The notes: generated by a model from the letters alone, not told the origin. Shown: positions 1 through 12,005, numbered from the stretch's first letter. The stretch is 64,000 nt of DNA from Pseudovirgaria hyperparasitica (GCF_010093815.1 NW_022985555.1:804186-868185), one strand, 5' to 3'. Translations and numbers: made by a program.

Positions 1-1044
1 GTCGCCGAACCATGCCGTCGCAAATTCCATCTTGCGTTCGCAGGCTTCGACGTCCAGAGGGTCAGCGGCGTCCCAGGGCTCGGCCCAGTCGCCTAAGTGG
101 TGCGTATCAGCAGCGTGACCGTATCAATATATCACATCTATCCATTTAGACAATCGACCTATGTGAAGATGTAATCTCACCATTCAGCGTGATTCCAATC
201 TGGCCACCATCGCGCGCCTTGAACTCCTCACGATACACCTTGACCGCACTCGCATGCGCAAGCAACATATGATGCCCAACGATCCACGGCTCTGTACTAC
301 TATCACCCTCCTCACTCACCGTGCGATCTGACGTGCGCCCTGGCGCAAACAGCCCGGTACTATACCCCAGCACACTGCTACACCATGGCTCATTAAATGT
401 TACCCAAAACTTACACTCCGGCAGGGCTTCAAACATGACCCGCGCAAATCGCGTGTAGTCGGCTATAAACTCGGCTCCGTTGCGCATCCCGCCGTATCGC
501 GCCTCCAGTGCTTCGGGTAAGTCCCAGTGGTACAGCGTAATCCATGGCGCGATGCCCGCGGCGATTAGGTCCACGACAAGCGTCTTGTAGTAGGCCAGAC
601 CGGCTGCATTGACAGGGTCGTCGCGCCCACCGAGAGGGATTACGCGCGGCCACGAGATACTGAAGCGGTAGACCTTTGCACCCAGTTCGCGGAGGAGGCG
701 GATGTCGTCGGCTGCACGGTGGTAGCTGTCGCAGGCGACGTCGCCGGTGTCACCACCGGCAGTTTTACCGGGCGTGTGACTGAATGTGTCCCAGATGCTG
801 TCGAGGCGGCCGTCGGTGTGTGGGGCGCCTTCGATTTGGTAGCTGTGGTTGTTATTATAGGGTTCGCAAGGGAGAGTACTTGGAAAGGGTCATATGGTAG
901 TGGTCAGGTTGTTGAGACTCTAGGTCTCGGTAGATATGATGGTGAATAGTGAATAGCTAGACAGATGGATGCGGGCGAGCGTGAGACTTACGCCGCAGTT
1001 GCAAAGCCCCAGACGAAGTCCTGAGGCAGTTTCGAGGTCGTCAT
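1..1044 (-). CDS. GH1 beta-glucosidase, partial (3' end beyond window)
   Basis: Glycoside hydrolase family 1 enzymes hydrolyse beta-glucosides by a retaining mechanism. Proposed exons are 1044-992, 842-181 and 92-1, with the gene running off the left edge. Visible family signatures are the N-terminal FVWGFATAAYQIEGA block (made by joining exons 1 and 2), SISWPR, TLYHWDLP, and TFNEPW with the acid/base Glu near residue 166. NGDWAEPWD is created across the second splice. Introns are 991-843 (GTAAGT...CAG) and 180-93 (GTGAGA...TAG), and both restore reading frame. No signal peptide is seen before the first motif, so an intracellular enzyme is likely (inference). The C-terminal half, including the nucleophile Glu of the ENG motif, lies outside the window, so activity cannot be judged. 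Family assignment is very secure; substrate is not known. Confidence 0.93.
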
Positions 1045-1783
1045 CGTGCGTTGTTGAAGCCAGATCGAAAGTAAAGACGAAGTCACAGAAGAAGCCATAG
1101 GGACATTGCGGGCACTCGGTTCTTGAACCACTCGATTCATCTGTTCGCACCCTGCCTGGCACACACTCTCGTTCTACACGGCCCATTCTGCCGGTTCTCC
1201 GGATCGCTTCTAGCCTTGCACGCCTCGCTTCTGGGGTAATCAAGGATACCCCAGTCCTATCCCGTGGTCTACGTGTCTCAACGAGCCAGTAATGGCTTCA
1301 GAACGCCCAAGGCAGCTGCCAATGGTTCGCCATCATCGCTTGAAGGTCTTAGTTCGCTGCTACTCGGTTGCAACTTTCGGGTGAGTCATGTCGCATACTG
1401 TATGTACAGTATGGACGGTCAGGGGTTTGCGAACAGTCGCCGGATAAACTGCCCGTCGTTCCGGGAGAGTGTACAAGAATAGCCGGATAGCCATGTGTTG
1501 ATAGCGTGGGGTCGGTCGGCCTTGGCGGGGCTCCTATGGCGCATATCTCAGCATATCGTCGCAGAAGCAGTACTGCAAAAGCCGCGGTTTGGGCGGTAAT
1601 CTAACTCCATGTAGTAGTGCATCCGACGCCAGACGACACGTCTCGATGCTCCGTTGTGCATGCGCGTCTCTTGCAACGTTGATTTGCAGGTTATAAGATT
1701 CGGCATGGAACCACTATCAGGCACAGAATATTGAAATTGATACCGGTCTCAGCACAGAAAGATCGAACTTGGATACATCAACC
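1045..1783. promoter_or_regulatory. Divergent intergenic region between GH1 and DUF1479 genes
   Basis: This 0.74 kb stretch separates two divergently transcribed genes and so should hold both promoters. No coding sequence that I recognise is present; short open frames here show no protein-like pattern. I saw no clear regulatory motif that I would defend. Confidence 0.5.
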
Positions 1784-3430
1784 ATGAATCGTCTTCTCCG
1801 CCCATGTCTTGTCTCACTCCGTTTAGTATATTGTCCTTCAAGAACGTTTCACAGCACTACTGCAACACAAGCTGCAACACATAAACGCGCCGGCGACATC
1901 TCAGACGCATTTTCAAGTCTCTCAGGACAGGAGTTTGCGCCACTTGAGCCGGAGTATGCGAGCATCAAAGCCCAGCTCATCGCGGGGAATGAGGATAAGG
2001 TAGTGGCGAGCTGGAGGAGGCTGTTAGCGGAGTTGAATACGGATGTGGAGAGAGTTAAAAGATTGGGGAGTAGTATCGTGCCGGAGATCGACTTCAAGGA
2101 TGTGGAAAGCGGTACTGTGTCCGGGGAGTTGTTGAGGAGGTATAAGGAGACGGGCATCGCTGTTATCAGGGGTGTGGTCGATGAGCAGGAGGCCAAGGAG
2201 TGGAAAGATGGCTTGAGCACGTATATTAAAGAAAACCCACAAACAAAAGGTTCGTTGCACAGGTTCCGATTTCTTCTCACTCACTCGTCTCTACACTCTC
2301 ACCTACTCACTCACTCCCCGTAGCATTCCCCGCCCACAATCCGCAAGTATTCGAACTCTACTGGTCCCGCGCCCAACTCCTCGCCCGAGCGCATCCAAAT
2401 CTCCTACACACATCCCGCTTCCTTATGTCCCTATGGCACACCACTTCCTCCACCAGCACTCCGCTCTCCACTAAGCACCCCTTGACCTACGCCGATCGTC
2501 TCCGCATCCGCCTCCCAGGCGACACCAGCTTCGCCCTGGGTCCTCATATCGATGGCGGCTCTGTCGAGCGCTGGCACCCCTCCGGTTACGGTGGTCGTAC
2601 TGGCGTCTATAGCCCCGTCTGGCGTGGCAACTGGGAGAGCTTCGACCCCTGGGACGCAGAAGTACGTCTACGTGTCGTCTCGGATCTGCACGCCGGCGTC
2701 GGTGCATGCAGCGCGTTCCGCATGAGCCAGGGCTGGCTCGCGCTCAGCACGGCGCGCGCAGGACAAGGCAGTCTACGTGTGAATCCACTACTGGTCAAGA
2801 CGACGGCGTATTTCCTACTGCGGCCGTTCTTCCGCCCGCTTGTTGGGCATGATGATCCTACGTATCTTCACGCGGATAATTGGGCGCTCGAGCATGTGCC
2901 GAGCGCGTGGCTGCACGGTGCCGCACCGGGACGCGGCATGGAGCTCTCGCCGGCGCTGCATCCGCATCTTCAGCTTGCGAGCACGATGGTGGCGATGCCG
3001 GATGTCCAGCCGGGGGACTATGTGGCGTGGCACTGCGATACTGTTCATGCGGTTGACGCGCAGCATACGGGGACGAGCGATGCGAGTGTATTGTATATCC
3101 CAGCGTGTCCGTTGACCGAGGCAAATGCGCGCTACTTGGTGCGGCAGAGGGCTGCGTTTGTTAGCGGTGAGCCGAGTCCAGATTTTGGTGGCGGTGGTGG
3201 AGAGGGGGCGCATGTTGGGCGTGTGCAGGTGGCAGAGCTTGAGGGCTTGATAGAGGCGGATGGAGTAAGTTACGCTTTGAGAGACTTGGAATATGTCTAG
3301 ACAACTAACATTGTGCTGGTAGAGAAGAGCGGTGGGGCTAGAGATGTGGGATGGGGAGGAGGAGGGGTTGACGCCGGGCGAGAGAGAAGTATGTTGGAGG
3401 GCCAATAAGATTTTGGGCTACTATGATTGA
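1784..3430 (+). CDS. DUF1479 family protein, putative mitochondrial 2OG-Fe(II) dioxygenase-like
   Basis: Proposed exons 1784-2249, 2324-3264 and 3323-3430 give 504 residues. The ATG at 1784 sits in ACCATGA context and opens a presequence rich in Arg, Ser and hydrophobics (MNRLLRPCLVSLRLVY...), which suggests mitochondrial import. The body matches the DUF1479 family (relatives of bacterial YbiU): RYKETGIAVIRGVV near the N-third, GPHIDGGSVERW with an HxD pair near residue 229, and a WHCDTVHAVD segment near residue 390 that could supply the distal His. The last exon is needed for the expected C-terminus ending in ILGYYD. Introns use GTTCGT...TAG (74 nt) and GTAAGT...TAG (58 nt). The iron-dependent oxygenase role follows from fold-level knowledge and the HxD/H pattern; the substrate is unknown. 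Confidence 0.88.
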
Positions 3431-5965
3431 GGTTGAGAAAGATTGTCGGTATCCTGTTCAGTTTAAGCAAGCAGAGGATGCATCCAGCTTGGCTATCACT
3501 CGTATACTAGGCATTACTCCTCGCAGAGACTTCTCCAAAGGTTGTGCATAATGTAACCATGTCTTTATGTATCATGAAACTCTTATCCAAATTCAAACCC
3601 ACAAATACATGAACATAGACGCTAAAATGAAAGCTATGGAGGGATGGACTGAGAAGTGTGAGGAACAATCTATTCGGAAGGTAGAGATTAAAACGGCGAA
3701 GCTTGCGTAGAGGATATGAAACGAAAACGTGAAGATTTCGTGTATGTGTGATACATAGATCCTATATTTTGACATCTCGTAATCTCGTATGTCTTCACAA
3801 CTGTAGAACATAGGAAACAGAACATACCTCCTGAAAGTAAATTTGGGGTTGGCGGTCTGATTGGACTCCGAAAATCGATTTTTCAACCAATGTTCAGGGA
3901 TCTCATTATTGATATCATGATCCTAAGGCGATCCTTCTTGTTGGCTCATATTGAAGATGAAGCACTTTTACACTTAATCGATGAGGCTAGTATTAGAAAG
4001 TGTCTACATTAAGTTATAGTACCGATGGGTCTTACATGTATCTTTGAGTCTTCGTAAACGATTATAGCAGCTGCAGTCAAGCTCTGATTATATAGATTTT
4101 ACTAGGATGTTCCAATCCCGCTCTTGGAGACTATCTTGGATCACATCTGTGCTTCATTGCCTTGATTCACATAGTGAAGAACCAAGACAAGGATCACTTA
4201 TGTGAACTCAAGACGTCACGAGTACTCCTTGCTCAGTACGATTATCATGTGATCCTATCGACTATAACCGCAAGTACAGATTCCGACAACAATTGGATTT
4301 CGAGGACTATTTTATGAAGATTGAGGACACCAACGTCGCTTAAATCGAGAATCCTAACACAGTCATGCGTTAACTCGAATCAAACTTATCGTTCGTATCG
4401 TGTTGCTGTAACTCGGAAGATCAATATATGACTTTCCGAGTTCAAGGTCGATATTACTCCACTGCGTACTCGTCCTTCCTGATTTTCCATTGTGCAGATT
4501 CACTATCAAACGATGGCCTCAGCCGTTATAGCATTATCACCATATATTGCCCTTTATGAATGCTAAAGTGGTACCTCTGAGGATTGCCGATTCTTTGCCG
4601 CTGGAAAGGATTCGACTTACCGATTCGCCTGATCGTAATGCTGACATGGTGCCTACTCCTGAGGACTCCCTCAATTGTCTTTAGCGATGTATGTGGAGCC
4701 GAACTAGTTGAATATCTACAGGAACTTAGGTAGAGCAGTCTTGCAAGATCAGTCGAAAGGCATGAGCGGAATTCCTAGTAGATTACGTCGTATCTGGTTA
4801 CTCAAAATGCTCATAGATCCACGAGGTTATTGATCCTCGTTACACAAGATGCTAATAATCACTAGCATTGCGTGTGCAACACCTCAGCAAGAAATATAGA
4901 CACTCCGTTCCTGAGTAGCCTATAGTTTTGATGAAAGACTCCGCTATTGGTTCCGGTTTCGGGTTCTGGCCGTTGACCGTCATTTGGACAAGGAACGTCG
5001 TTAAAGCTTACAATATCTCGGCTTCCACGGAGATCTGCGGAGAACCTGGTTGGTCGCAATATGCGAAGCTGCCTTGAATTAATTTTGCAGTACTGTTCAA
5101 CACGAGTACCTTTATTGTTATCGTATAGCTTCAGTACCGTTATATAATGCTTCAGCAGGCTTACTGTATTCTTGGGATTCATATGACCCGTGAACGAAGA
5201 GCGGACGCTCATCGACACAAAAGTAAGGAATTAGTACAGACTCACCAGCCGCTCGTTTGTGCGCCATATGACAGATGCAATTGGTGAGAAGCCAGGGTAG
5301 CGACGACGTCTATGTCTCTTCTTCGTCATACCAAGTGTAACGTCAAGTTGCAGGACCCTGAATGCACGGCGAATCGGACGTGTGACTATTCCATCCTAGC
5401 TCTTCGGTGATGCTGTTTACGGTATCTGAGACCCTACCATAGTTCGTCTGCTAGAAGATGAGAATAAGGAACCGCTCAGCAGTAGGGACAGACCCTAAGC
5501 TTCTTCGGCGACACAGAATAAGCAGGGACCAAGTCCAAGCCCTGTAAGAGACGCAAGCGTTGTGATGGCTCCGCGGTGTTCGTCGCCGTAATGTGGCGGA
5601 GCGATTTTGTCGCAGATGACGAGCCAAACACCGCGTCAAGCTGAGTTGAAGTAACGACGGGGTGGACGGGCGCGATAGAGAGTGGTGTGAGCAGTCCGAA
5701 GCCTTCCGCAAGCACCGGCTTATCTACATTCCGCACTGGTGTTGAGTTGGCATCTAGGCTATCTTTAGGCTAGCACGTGTGCACCCTGATTCGTCAAAGC
5801 TACTCAATGATCTCAAGCTCAGCCTAAAACAACTAACACGGTGTGCCCCAATGATCTCGTGGAATCTTATCGCCAACAATTATCGCAGCCCCTCAATGCG
5901 GTTGAGGTCTTCTCTCTTCCAACTCTACGCTGTGTCAGGGACGTAAAGAGTCAATCTCATCAGCA
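3431..5965. other. 2.5 kb stretch without a recognised gene
   Basis: Several short open frames occur, the longest on the minus strand at 4862-5218 (118 codons) and 3593-3886 (97 codons). Neither resembles a family I know, and neither has convincing exon partners. Base composition is lower in GC than the flanking genes but not as extreme as the region after 30.4 kb. It could be decayed gene or transposon sequence, or long untranslated flanks. The last few hundred bases should contain the promoter of the DUF155 gene. Confidence 0.5.
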
Positions 5966-7739
5966 ATGGCGACAGCGACGAAGACCAAGCGAGGTCCAAC
6001 GGTCTTGGTACGTCTTAAGGAGCTGCGCCTTGCTTTTGGTGCAAAACCACGGCAATTTTTGTACACAGTATCGAATAAGACTGACAATGGCCCACGCGCA
6101 GGTCACAGACTCTAGAGAAGCCTCATCCGGGCGTGTACAACCTCGACCATCCCCTCCTCGCTTCACAGTAGACGGCATTCTTGGGTACGCCTCCGAAATT
6201 CCCTCAGCTCAGAGACGAGGCCCTCCTCCTCGACCTCTCCACACACGAACGCCCAGTGGCAGACATCCGTTAGACCCTAAACTCGCAGGACGTCTCGTTC
6301 CGCAACATATGCCAACTAGAACATCCAAGGTCTCCGAAAAACTTGTTCTTCTTCCAGATACAGTTGAAGAAGATGACGAAAAGCTTGGACTATCAGGTGA
6401 AGAGGACGGTCCACCCACAGACGAAGACCTGGAACAGATGAGAGCCCCAATGGGTGGTTTGAAAGATAGAAGCTACGCGGAGAGGATGCCTAAAGCTAAG
6501 CGAACGGAAAAGCTGGCTCGTGTAACAGCATATTGCACAGCCCAGGCCTATAAGATGAGATCGACGGCAGAGTTTATTAAGAAGCAGCACAGCGCTCGAA
6601 CGAAGCTTTACGACGATTGTCTATACTGTGTATATCACCTGCCGCTTCTCCCAGGTCATGATGGCTACAGAGTTCGGAGCAGTCCTGTCTTGAAGAACCC
6701 GGGCGGTAGATCAATACTGGACGAGGAGATTGAGCGAAATGAGCGACGGGAGTATCACGAAGGATATTTTGGCGAGACAGAACAATACGGTGTGGGTGCC
6801 AGTGAAGAACATCATCGGCGTGGCCAAAGACAGGACGAGGATGGCCGAGGTCGACATTCTGAAGATCATCCGATGGACAACTCCCCTCGCCGATCCTCAT
6901 CACCACCAAGGATCGCACCAGATGCGACCACCTTTGGAGAGATGTTTGTGTTTAGCTATGGTGTGGTGGTATTTTGGAACTTTACGGAAAGGCAAGAGAA
7001 AGATATTCTAGCGGACCTCACCTTCTCATCATCAGAGACAGGTGTATCCCTGGTTACTCGGCCGCAGGAAGAGGAAGACTTTGAGACAGAGGAGTTCCAT
7101 TTCGAGTACAATCCATACATTGCCAGGCCGCGCATGTTCAATGATATGATTACACTGAGGAGCGGAGATCATATGATTAAGCTGGCTATGAGTCACGCGA
7201 TAGCGCAAAGCACCAAACTGAGTTTCTTCGAAGAGCGCATGGCTCACACCATGTTAGAGGCTCAATACGTCCCACGACGTCTTGCGTTGACTGGCAATTT
7301 GGGCATGAAACGAGAGGACGTCGTAAAGATTCTAGGGCGACTATTCACCAGTCGCGTCGATGTCAACCTCTCGTCGAACATGCTCGACGTACCAAACTTC
7401 TTTTGGGACGCCGAGCCGACTTTGCATCCGCTCTACGCCGCTGTCCGCGAATATCTCGAGATCAAGCCTCGTATTCAGGTCTTAAACGAGCGTTGTCGCG
7501 TATTTCTCGACCTCGCAGAGATTCTTTCCGACTCCATTGCAGACAAGAAGATGACCAGAATCACCTGGATCATCATTGTTCTCATTGTCCTCAGTATACT
7601 GGTCACATGTACTGAAGTTTTCCTGCGGTTTGGTATCCTAGCTGGGAAGAAGCACGGTGCAGACACCGGCAATCTCGTTATCAATGCCTTCCAAGAGAAT
7701 GCAACTGGTGGTATTGGTGCTCTGGTTGGAGAATTATAG
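5966..7739 (+). CDS. rmd8: DUF155 (RMND1/Rmd8-type) C-terminally anchored membrane protein
   Basis: This belongs to the DUF155 family, whose yeast members Rmd1 and Rmd8 are named for a requirement in meiotic nuclear division. Proposed exons 5966-6007 and 6102-7739 give 559 residues. The N-terminal half is polar, acidic and proline-rich. The DUF155 core begins near residue 290 with FGEMFVFSYGVVVFWNF and continues through HMIKLAMSHAIAQSTKLSFFEE. A hydrophobic segment near residues 500-521 (ITWIIIVLIVLSILVTC...) is the usual tail membrane anchor of this family. I place the start at 5966 because a GTACGT donor follows 14 codons later and a CTGAC branch site lies 16 nt before the CAG acceptor. A simpler alternative is the ATG at 6087, which lies inside this intron and stays in frame. 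Family assignment is strong; the first exon is inferred. Confidence 0.88.
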
Positions 7740-7900
7740 TCGTATGATTTTCATTGTTCCTCTACTTTTCAGATAACCACATAGCGCGGCGTTGGGGCAC
7801 AGCGATTCCAGCTTTCAACCTCCTCTATTAGGAGGATTCTAATCAATATCATATTTTCGTCAATCAACGTTCTTCTACCTGCCCTAAGAGTTTTCAACCT

Positions 7901-8345
7901 TCATTCCTCCTTGTCAGCAGCAAATTTTTTCAACTCCTCCAACTCCACCTTGCCCAGGGCCTTCTCGTTCGTCGCGTTCAGCCACACCTTGGGTACCACT
8001 GGATCGGTGTCATTCTTCCGCGCCAGAAACGCCTCTTTCCAGCGACTCGCACACAGACACCATTTACAACCTGGCGTCAACCCTGCACTACGCAGGTCAT
8101 TTCCACGAGACGCTGTGAAGTCGAGGAACTCCTTGGACACGCTTGCTGCGACGGCGTGGTTACCGAAGTCACCGGCGGGTACGTGGCAGTAGCCGTCGCG
8201 CAGGAAGCCGGTCATAGGGCTGGTGGAGTGAAGAGCAAGGGGCTTCTTGAAGACTGGGTCGAATTGTTAGTGGAATTTTATTTTTGCATACTGTTGTCTG
8301 CTGTGGGTGGACGGACTTGCCATTGAGGCTTGCTGGGCTGACCAT
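7901..8345 (-). CDS. DUF2237 family protein with a GC-AG intron
   Basis: This small protein (125 residues) has exons 8345-8321 and 8253-7901. Joining them restores the family N-terminus (SLNVFKKPLALHSTSPMTGF), followed by FLRDGYC, SRGNDLRSAG and GCKWCLCASRWKEAF, which are diagnostic for DUF2237. The function of this family is unknown; it occurs in bacteria and fungi. The intron (8320-8254, 67 nt) begins GCAAGT rather than GTAAGT, ends CAG, and carries a good CTAAC branch site about 15 nt before the acceptor. Frame and protein similarity leave little choice of donor. It is convergent with the DUF155 gene, about 160 bp away. The start ATG at 8345 yields only eight residues before the intron. 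Confidence 0.87.
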
Positions 8346-9075
8346 TGTGTGTTGATGGTAGTGGCTGTGCAGTGCTTGGGTTGAGATTGCGAGGATTGAT
8401 ACTATGCTGAATAGCGTGAGATTCCAGTTCATTGAGGTCAAAGTGTTCCAGGTGGTGTACGGGACCGTGGTGGTGGATCATACCTAGGTAGCCCGAGATG
8501 CACGAATCCATGACGTACATAAATCGCCTGCTAGGGCATCCATTCTGATACAGTAGTAGCGACTCCTCACAATAAATTTACGCGACGCCACGCGTATGAG
8601 ATAAGGATCTATAGATTCAAGATAGGACTACAGATAAGACTATCATACAATAGGTAGCTTTCGACATACTAGTAGGATACTAGGGTCAAGTATATTACTT
8701 TTATTTTACTAGAATAACGTTTTTCTACCTATCTATACCCACAGGACGTACCCGATTGCCCGGACCCCGACAGGCTAGTTCTATATAGGCTATCTATCAA
8801 AACATCCTCCTATGTAAGATAAATGCTAATGAAGGCAAGTTTATCGCCGTGAAGGTAGTACACGTGCGCATGGGTGGTGAGTCTGCACACAATTGCTCCG
8901 CTTGACGACGGGTGATGCAGTGGACTCTGTTGGTGGGAGATGTGCATGGACGAACGAGTGGAACATTATCCTACGTGCGACAACAGTACAACTGATGATG
9001 GCGAATGTGTAAGCGTGGTAAGAGAAGTTTGTCAGATGCTAACCACTGGAGCTATGACTGAAGACTAATCCACGC
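8346..9075. other. Intergenic, with an AT-rich patch at about 8560-8830
   Basis: No gene is recognised. The central 270 bp is AT-rich with many TA dinucleotides and stop codons in every frame, resembling a short RIP-altered repeat relic. The left part should hold the DUF2237 promoter. Confidence 0.45.
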
Positions 9076-9864
9076 CTACTTGTCAACCTTATTACCATCC
9101 ATGCTATCCAGTTCGTACATAATATCCGTCCTCAAGGTGTATTTCGTCCCCTGCACGACGTCATCTCCTGAGTGGAGGAGGGACCGGTGCTGGAAGACCA
9201 ACACTCGCCCAACCTTTGGCACGACTTCGTAACGCTCTCTCATTGTGTAGTCGTGGAATACCGTAGCCCCCCCTTGCAGCGGCCTTTCCCCAGGGGCCGC
9301 ATTCATAGCATCGTTCAGGTACAGATGCAACGTATAGTACGACCGCTCCTTGCGATCAGGTGTCTCATACGTTCCATCACAATGGGGTCTGAAAAACTCC
9401 CCGCCGACATATTTCAAGAACCGCATACGCTCATTCAATCTCGTCGCACGCCACACTTCCTTGCGCTTAGCAGGCCCATTTCCTGTAACTTCTGCCCTAC
9501 CTTCAAGGCGTGTCCAAGGCTCGATATGCGGCTTCACGCGCTGCCATAACCTGTTAACAATCTCTTTGTCATCCCAGATTATGCGACCGCAGTTGCGAGT
9601 GTCCGTGTACAGGGCCTGTTTTCCATTTCCTATGTTGACCATTGCACGCTCCCAATGTCCGACTGTCTCAGCGACTGCGATCAGTGCTGCACATTCGGCT
9701 GCAGTGAGGACGTTATCGAGAATTTTGGCGTCAAGACCGCCGTATTTTGCACCACTGAGGTTGGTGTCATCGAAATCAATGTCCTTGATTGTGATATCTG
9801 GTGGTGGAGATGTGAGGAGGTGCTTGGTGCTCCAGACGGGAGCTGCTGAAGTAGTAGTCAGCAT
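9076..9864 (-). CDS. Prolyl 4-hydroxylase-like 2OG-Fe(II) oxygenase
   Basis: A single-exon gene of 262 residues starting at ATG 9864 and ending TAG at 9076. It shows the P4H-type double-stranded beta-helix pattern: FLKYVGGEFFRPHCDGTY with the iron-binding HxD near residue 160, then YTLHLYLND, GGATVFHD, and LLHSGDDVVQGTKYTLRTDI with the distal His near residue 230 and the 2-oxoglutarate-binding basic residue after it. These enzymes couple 2-oxoglutarate decarboxylation to hydroxylation of a protein or small molecule. No signal peptide or ER-retention tail is seen, so it is not a classical collagen-type enzyme; in fungi such proteins are mostly uncharacterised. All key metal ligands are present, so it is probably active. 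Substrate unknown. Confidence 0.87.
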   Translation of the reverse strand: MLTTTSAAPVWSTKHLLTSPPPDITIKDIDFDDTNLSGAKYGGLDAKILDNVLTAAECAALIAVAETVGHWERAMVNIGNGKQALYTDTRNCGRIIWDDKEIVNRLWQRVKPHIEPWTRLEGRAEVTGNGPAKRKEVWRATRLNERMRFLKYVGGEFFRPHCDGTYETPDRKERSYYTLHLYLNDAMNAAPGERPLQGGATVFHDYTMRERYEVVPKVGRVLVFQHRSLLHSGDDVVQGTKYTLRTDIMYELDSMDGNKVDK

Positions 9865-10789
9865 CTCGAGATGCTATATAGAAGCGCGATATTCGTCCAA
9901 CAATGCCTTTGAAACGAATGAAGCTGAGAGTGCATCTGCTGCCATTACTGCGGAGCTCAAAGGGTTAATAGCATATGGCTGCCTGGTCTGGTATGACTGG
10001 GCAGTCGCTCGAGCCTAATGGGGCTGAAGCCACGGAACATGGCTGAGTATGGGCAGTCCAATATTCCAATGCATCTCGCGGCGCTTGAAATTCCGACTAT
10101 GGTGACATGTATTGCTAACCATGGGTTTAACCTGTCGGAATTGTATGGTGGCATCACCATCAACTATTCGTGATGATGGGTTGTGTCGTTGGCTGCTTTA
10201 ACGGCATGGCATGGCGTGGTACCTAGGTATATGGTACCAAGGGAGCCAATTTCCGTGTGTAGCCAATCATCACGAAGCTCAAGCACCGCACAGGTCCACT
10301 TTAGTTTCCTTCCCCTGCTCCAGGTTTCAAATCGCGACTGTGACTTTTGTCCTTTACTTTGTCTCAGCTTCTTACCTGCGAGCGACATCGCCAGTAGACG
10401 TTGATATCTCATTGATCGCGAGAATCGCCCCTGTCGTTCGCTCACTACCATCGCTCAACCTCATACCGCTCTATCGTACCGGATCTTCGACTTTCCGCAG
10501 CGCCTCGGCTCGCCCTCGCGCTAACACCACGTTCGTTCACATCGTCACTTCTGCGACTCTCGCTCTATTCACCATCATCAGTGTCTTCATTCCTCTCGGA
10601 GAACTACGAATTGAGTCTGAAGTAACTGGAACGATTGGTTGAGCGTAAATCTGCGTGAGCTGAAGTACGCGACATCATTGCCGGAGAGCAGAGTTCGGAA
10701 AGCCGAAGGTCATTTCTACTAGGAAGGGTGCGAAGGCAGGCTCGACTCAGAACTTTGGATTTTAGTTGCGCGCGACTTCGGTGTTGAAG
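9865..10789. promoter_or_regulatory. Divergent region between the P4H-like gene and rax1; pyrimidine-rich leader
   Basis: This 0.92 kb region must carry both promoters. From about 10260 to 10620 the plus strand is rich in C and T runs, typical of the transcribed leader and core promoter of constitutively expressed filamentous-fungal genes. Open frames here, such as 10211-10642 on the plus strand, look like by-products of that composition rather than genes. Confidence 0.5.
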
Positions 10790-12005
10790 ATGTCGACTCC
10801 AACTCCAGAGCCAGACATGTCGCGGAACCGACTGCCAACGCTGTTTGAGGTGCTCAGTCGACGAACAGCCGCGCCCGTGGACCTCTTCTCATTCTATATT
10901 TTTATGCGCGATCAACAGCGATCTGTCGATTACCTGGACTTTTGGTAAGCTCAATAATATACCTAGACACTGGAATGGTGGATGACTGACGTTGCGATCT
11001 AGGTTGGACGTCTCGCAACATCTGTCTCTCTGTCGCCATTATGTCCGAACTCTCCACAGGTCCATCATCGATCAAACCCCAGATAAAATTGGATCGAGAC
11101 GATCGTCACAAGTTCTCGAGGATGTAGGTCTCGCTGGTCCATCAGGAGACAAGGGTGAGAAGGACTACAAGCGGACGCCCGAGCAACGCCTCTCCGCCTT
11201 TCTACGCGAGAACAATGAAGGCTCAAGTGTGAGGAAACACTCCCCGGCGACCAGTCAAGATACGACTGGAACTAGCCGTTCTGAGCGCCGACGACATAGC
11301 TTCATGACTTCTGCCGATGGCTCGCCGTTCCACGACTCTTCGCCCGAGCAAGGTGGCAGCCAAATCTCTCGTAGCGACATTCGCGCTTCAGCTGAAAAAA
11401 TTCTCTACACGTACTTGCTCCCTGGATCGGAACGGGAGATCATTCTGCCACAGTCTATTCTCAACGATGTCACAGACGCCATTGAAGGACCAGATCAGCG
11501 CAGTGACCCAGAGCTGTTTGATTCCGCGAGGGATTATGTTTTCCAAGCTATGGAGCGTGACGCTTTTCCAGGATTTCTACGTGCCAAAGCCTTGGGCAAT
11601 ATTGTTCCGTCGAGCATGTTCTTCCGTGTCATTTTTGGACTGGTGTGCATGTTTGCTGGTTTCTGGACTGCATTCATCCTTATATTCTTAAACTATCACC
11701 ACGCTACCCGTGCGTGGATAATAATTCCCTTTTCGTTGGGCGTTTGTGAGTTCACACCAGTATGGATCCTTCAAACGATATCTAATTCATCTCCAGACAT
11801 GCTCTTTACTCATCAGTACACTCTCGATCCAATACTCGTCTTCGCTGGATACAGCGAGTACACACTCATGTCTTTCTCGAAGATCAAGGAACCCTTCGTG
11901 AAGAAACTTTTGCTGAAGCGGTCATACATGGTCTTCGCTGAAGTCGTCCTCGTCACCGCAGCTATATGCTGTCTTTTCATTTTTGTACCAGGAAAGAGGC
12001 TTTAG
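10790..12005 (+). CDS. rax1: Rax1-type RGS-domain membrane protein
   Basis: Exons 10790-10944 and 11003-12005 give 385 residues. The start ATG at 10790 reads MSTPTPEPDMSRN. The RGS-like part opens with LPTLFEVLSRRTAAPVDLF and YLDFWLDVSQH (across the splice), and its second half resumes after a polar linker with AEKILYTYLLPGSEREIILP and FDSARDYVFQAMERDAFPGF. Three hydrophobic segments follow near residues 257-281, 289-308 and 360-381. RGS plus C-terminal membrane segments in this order is the Rax1 architecture. In yeast Rax1 marks bud sites at the cortex; in Aspergillus it affects growth and stress responses. The intron is 58 nt, GTAAGC...TAG, with a CTGAC branch site. The long Ser/Arg-rich insertion inside the RGS region is common in filamentous fungi. 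High confidence in family, moderate in symbol. Confidence 0.9.

Noticed and set aside
1769-1783. Upstream TTG as start of the DUF1479 protein
   Set aside because: The ATG at 1784 has good context and directly opens a mitochondrial-type presequence.
9350-10018. Plus-strand open frame of 222 codons
   Set aside because: Overlaps the P4H-like oxygenase on the other strand and has no protein-like pattern.
10211-10642. Plus-strand open frame of 143 codons before rax1
   Set aside because: Arises from a pyrimidine-rich leader region; no domain and no splice link to a gene.
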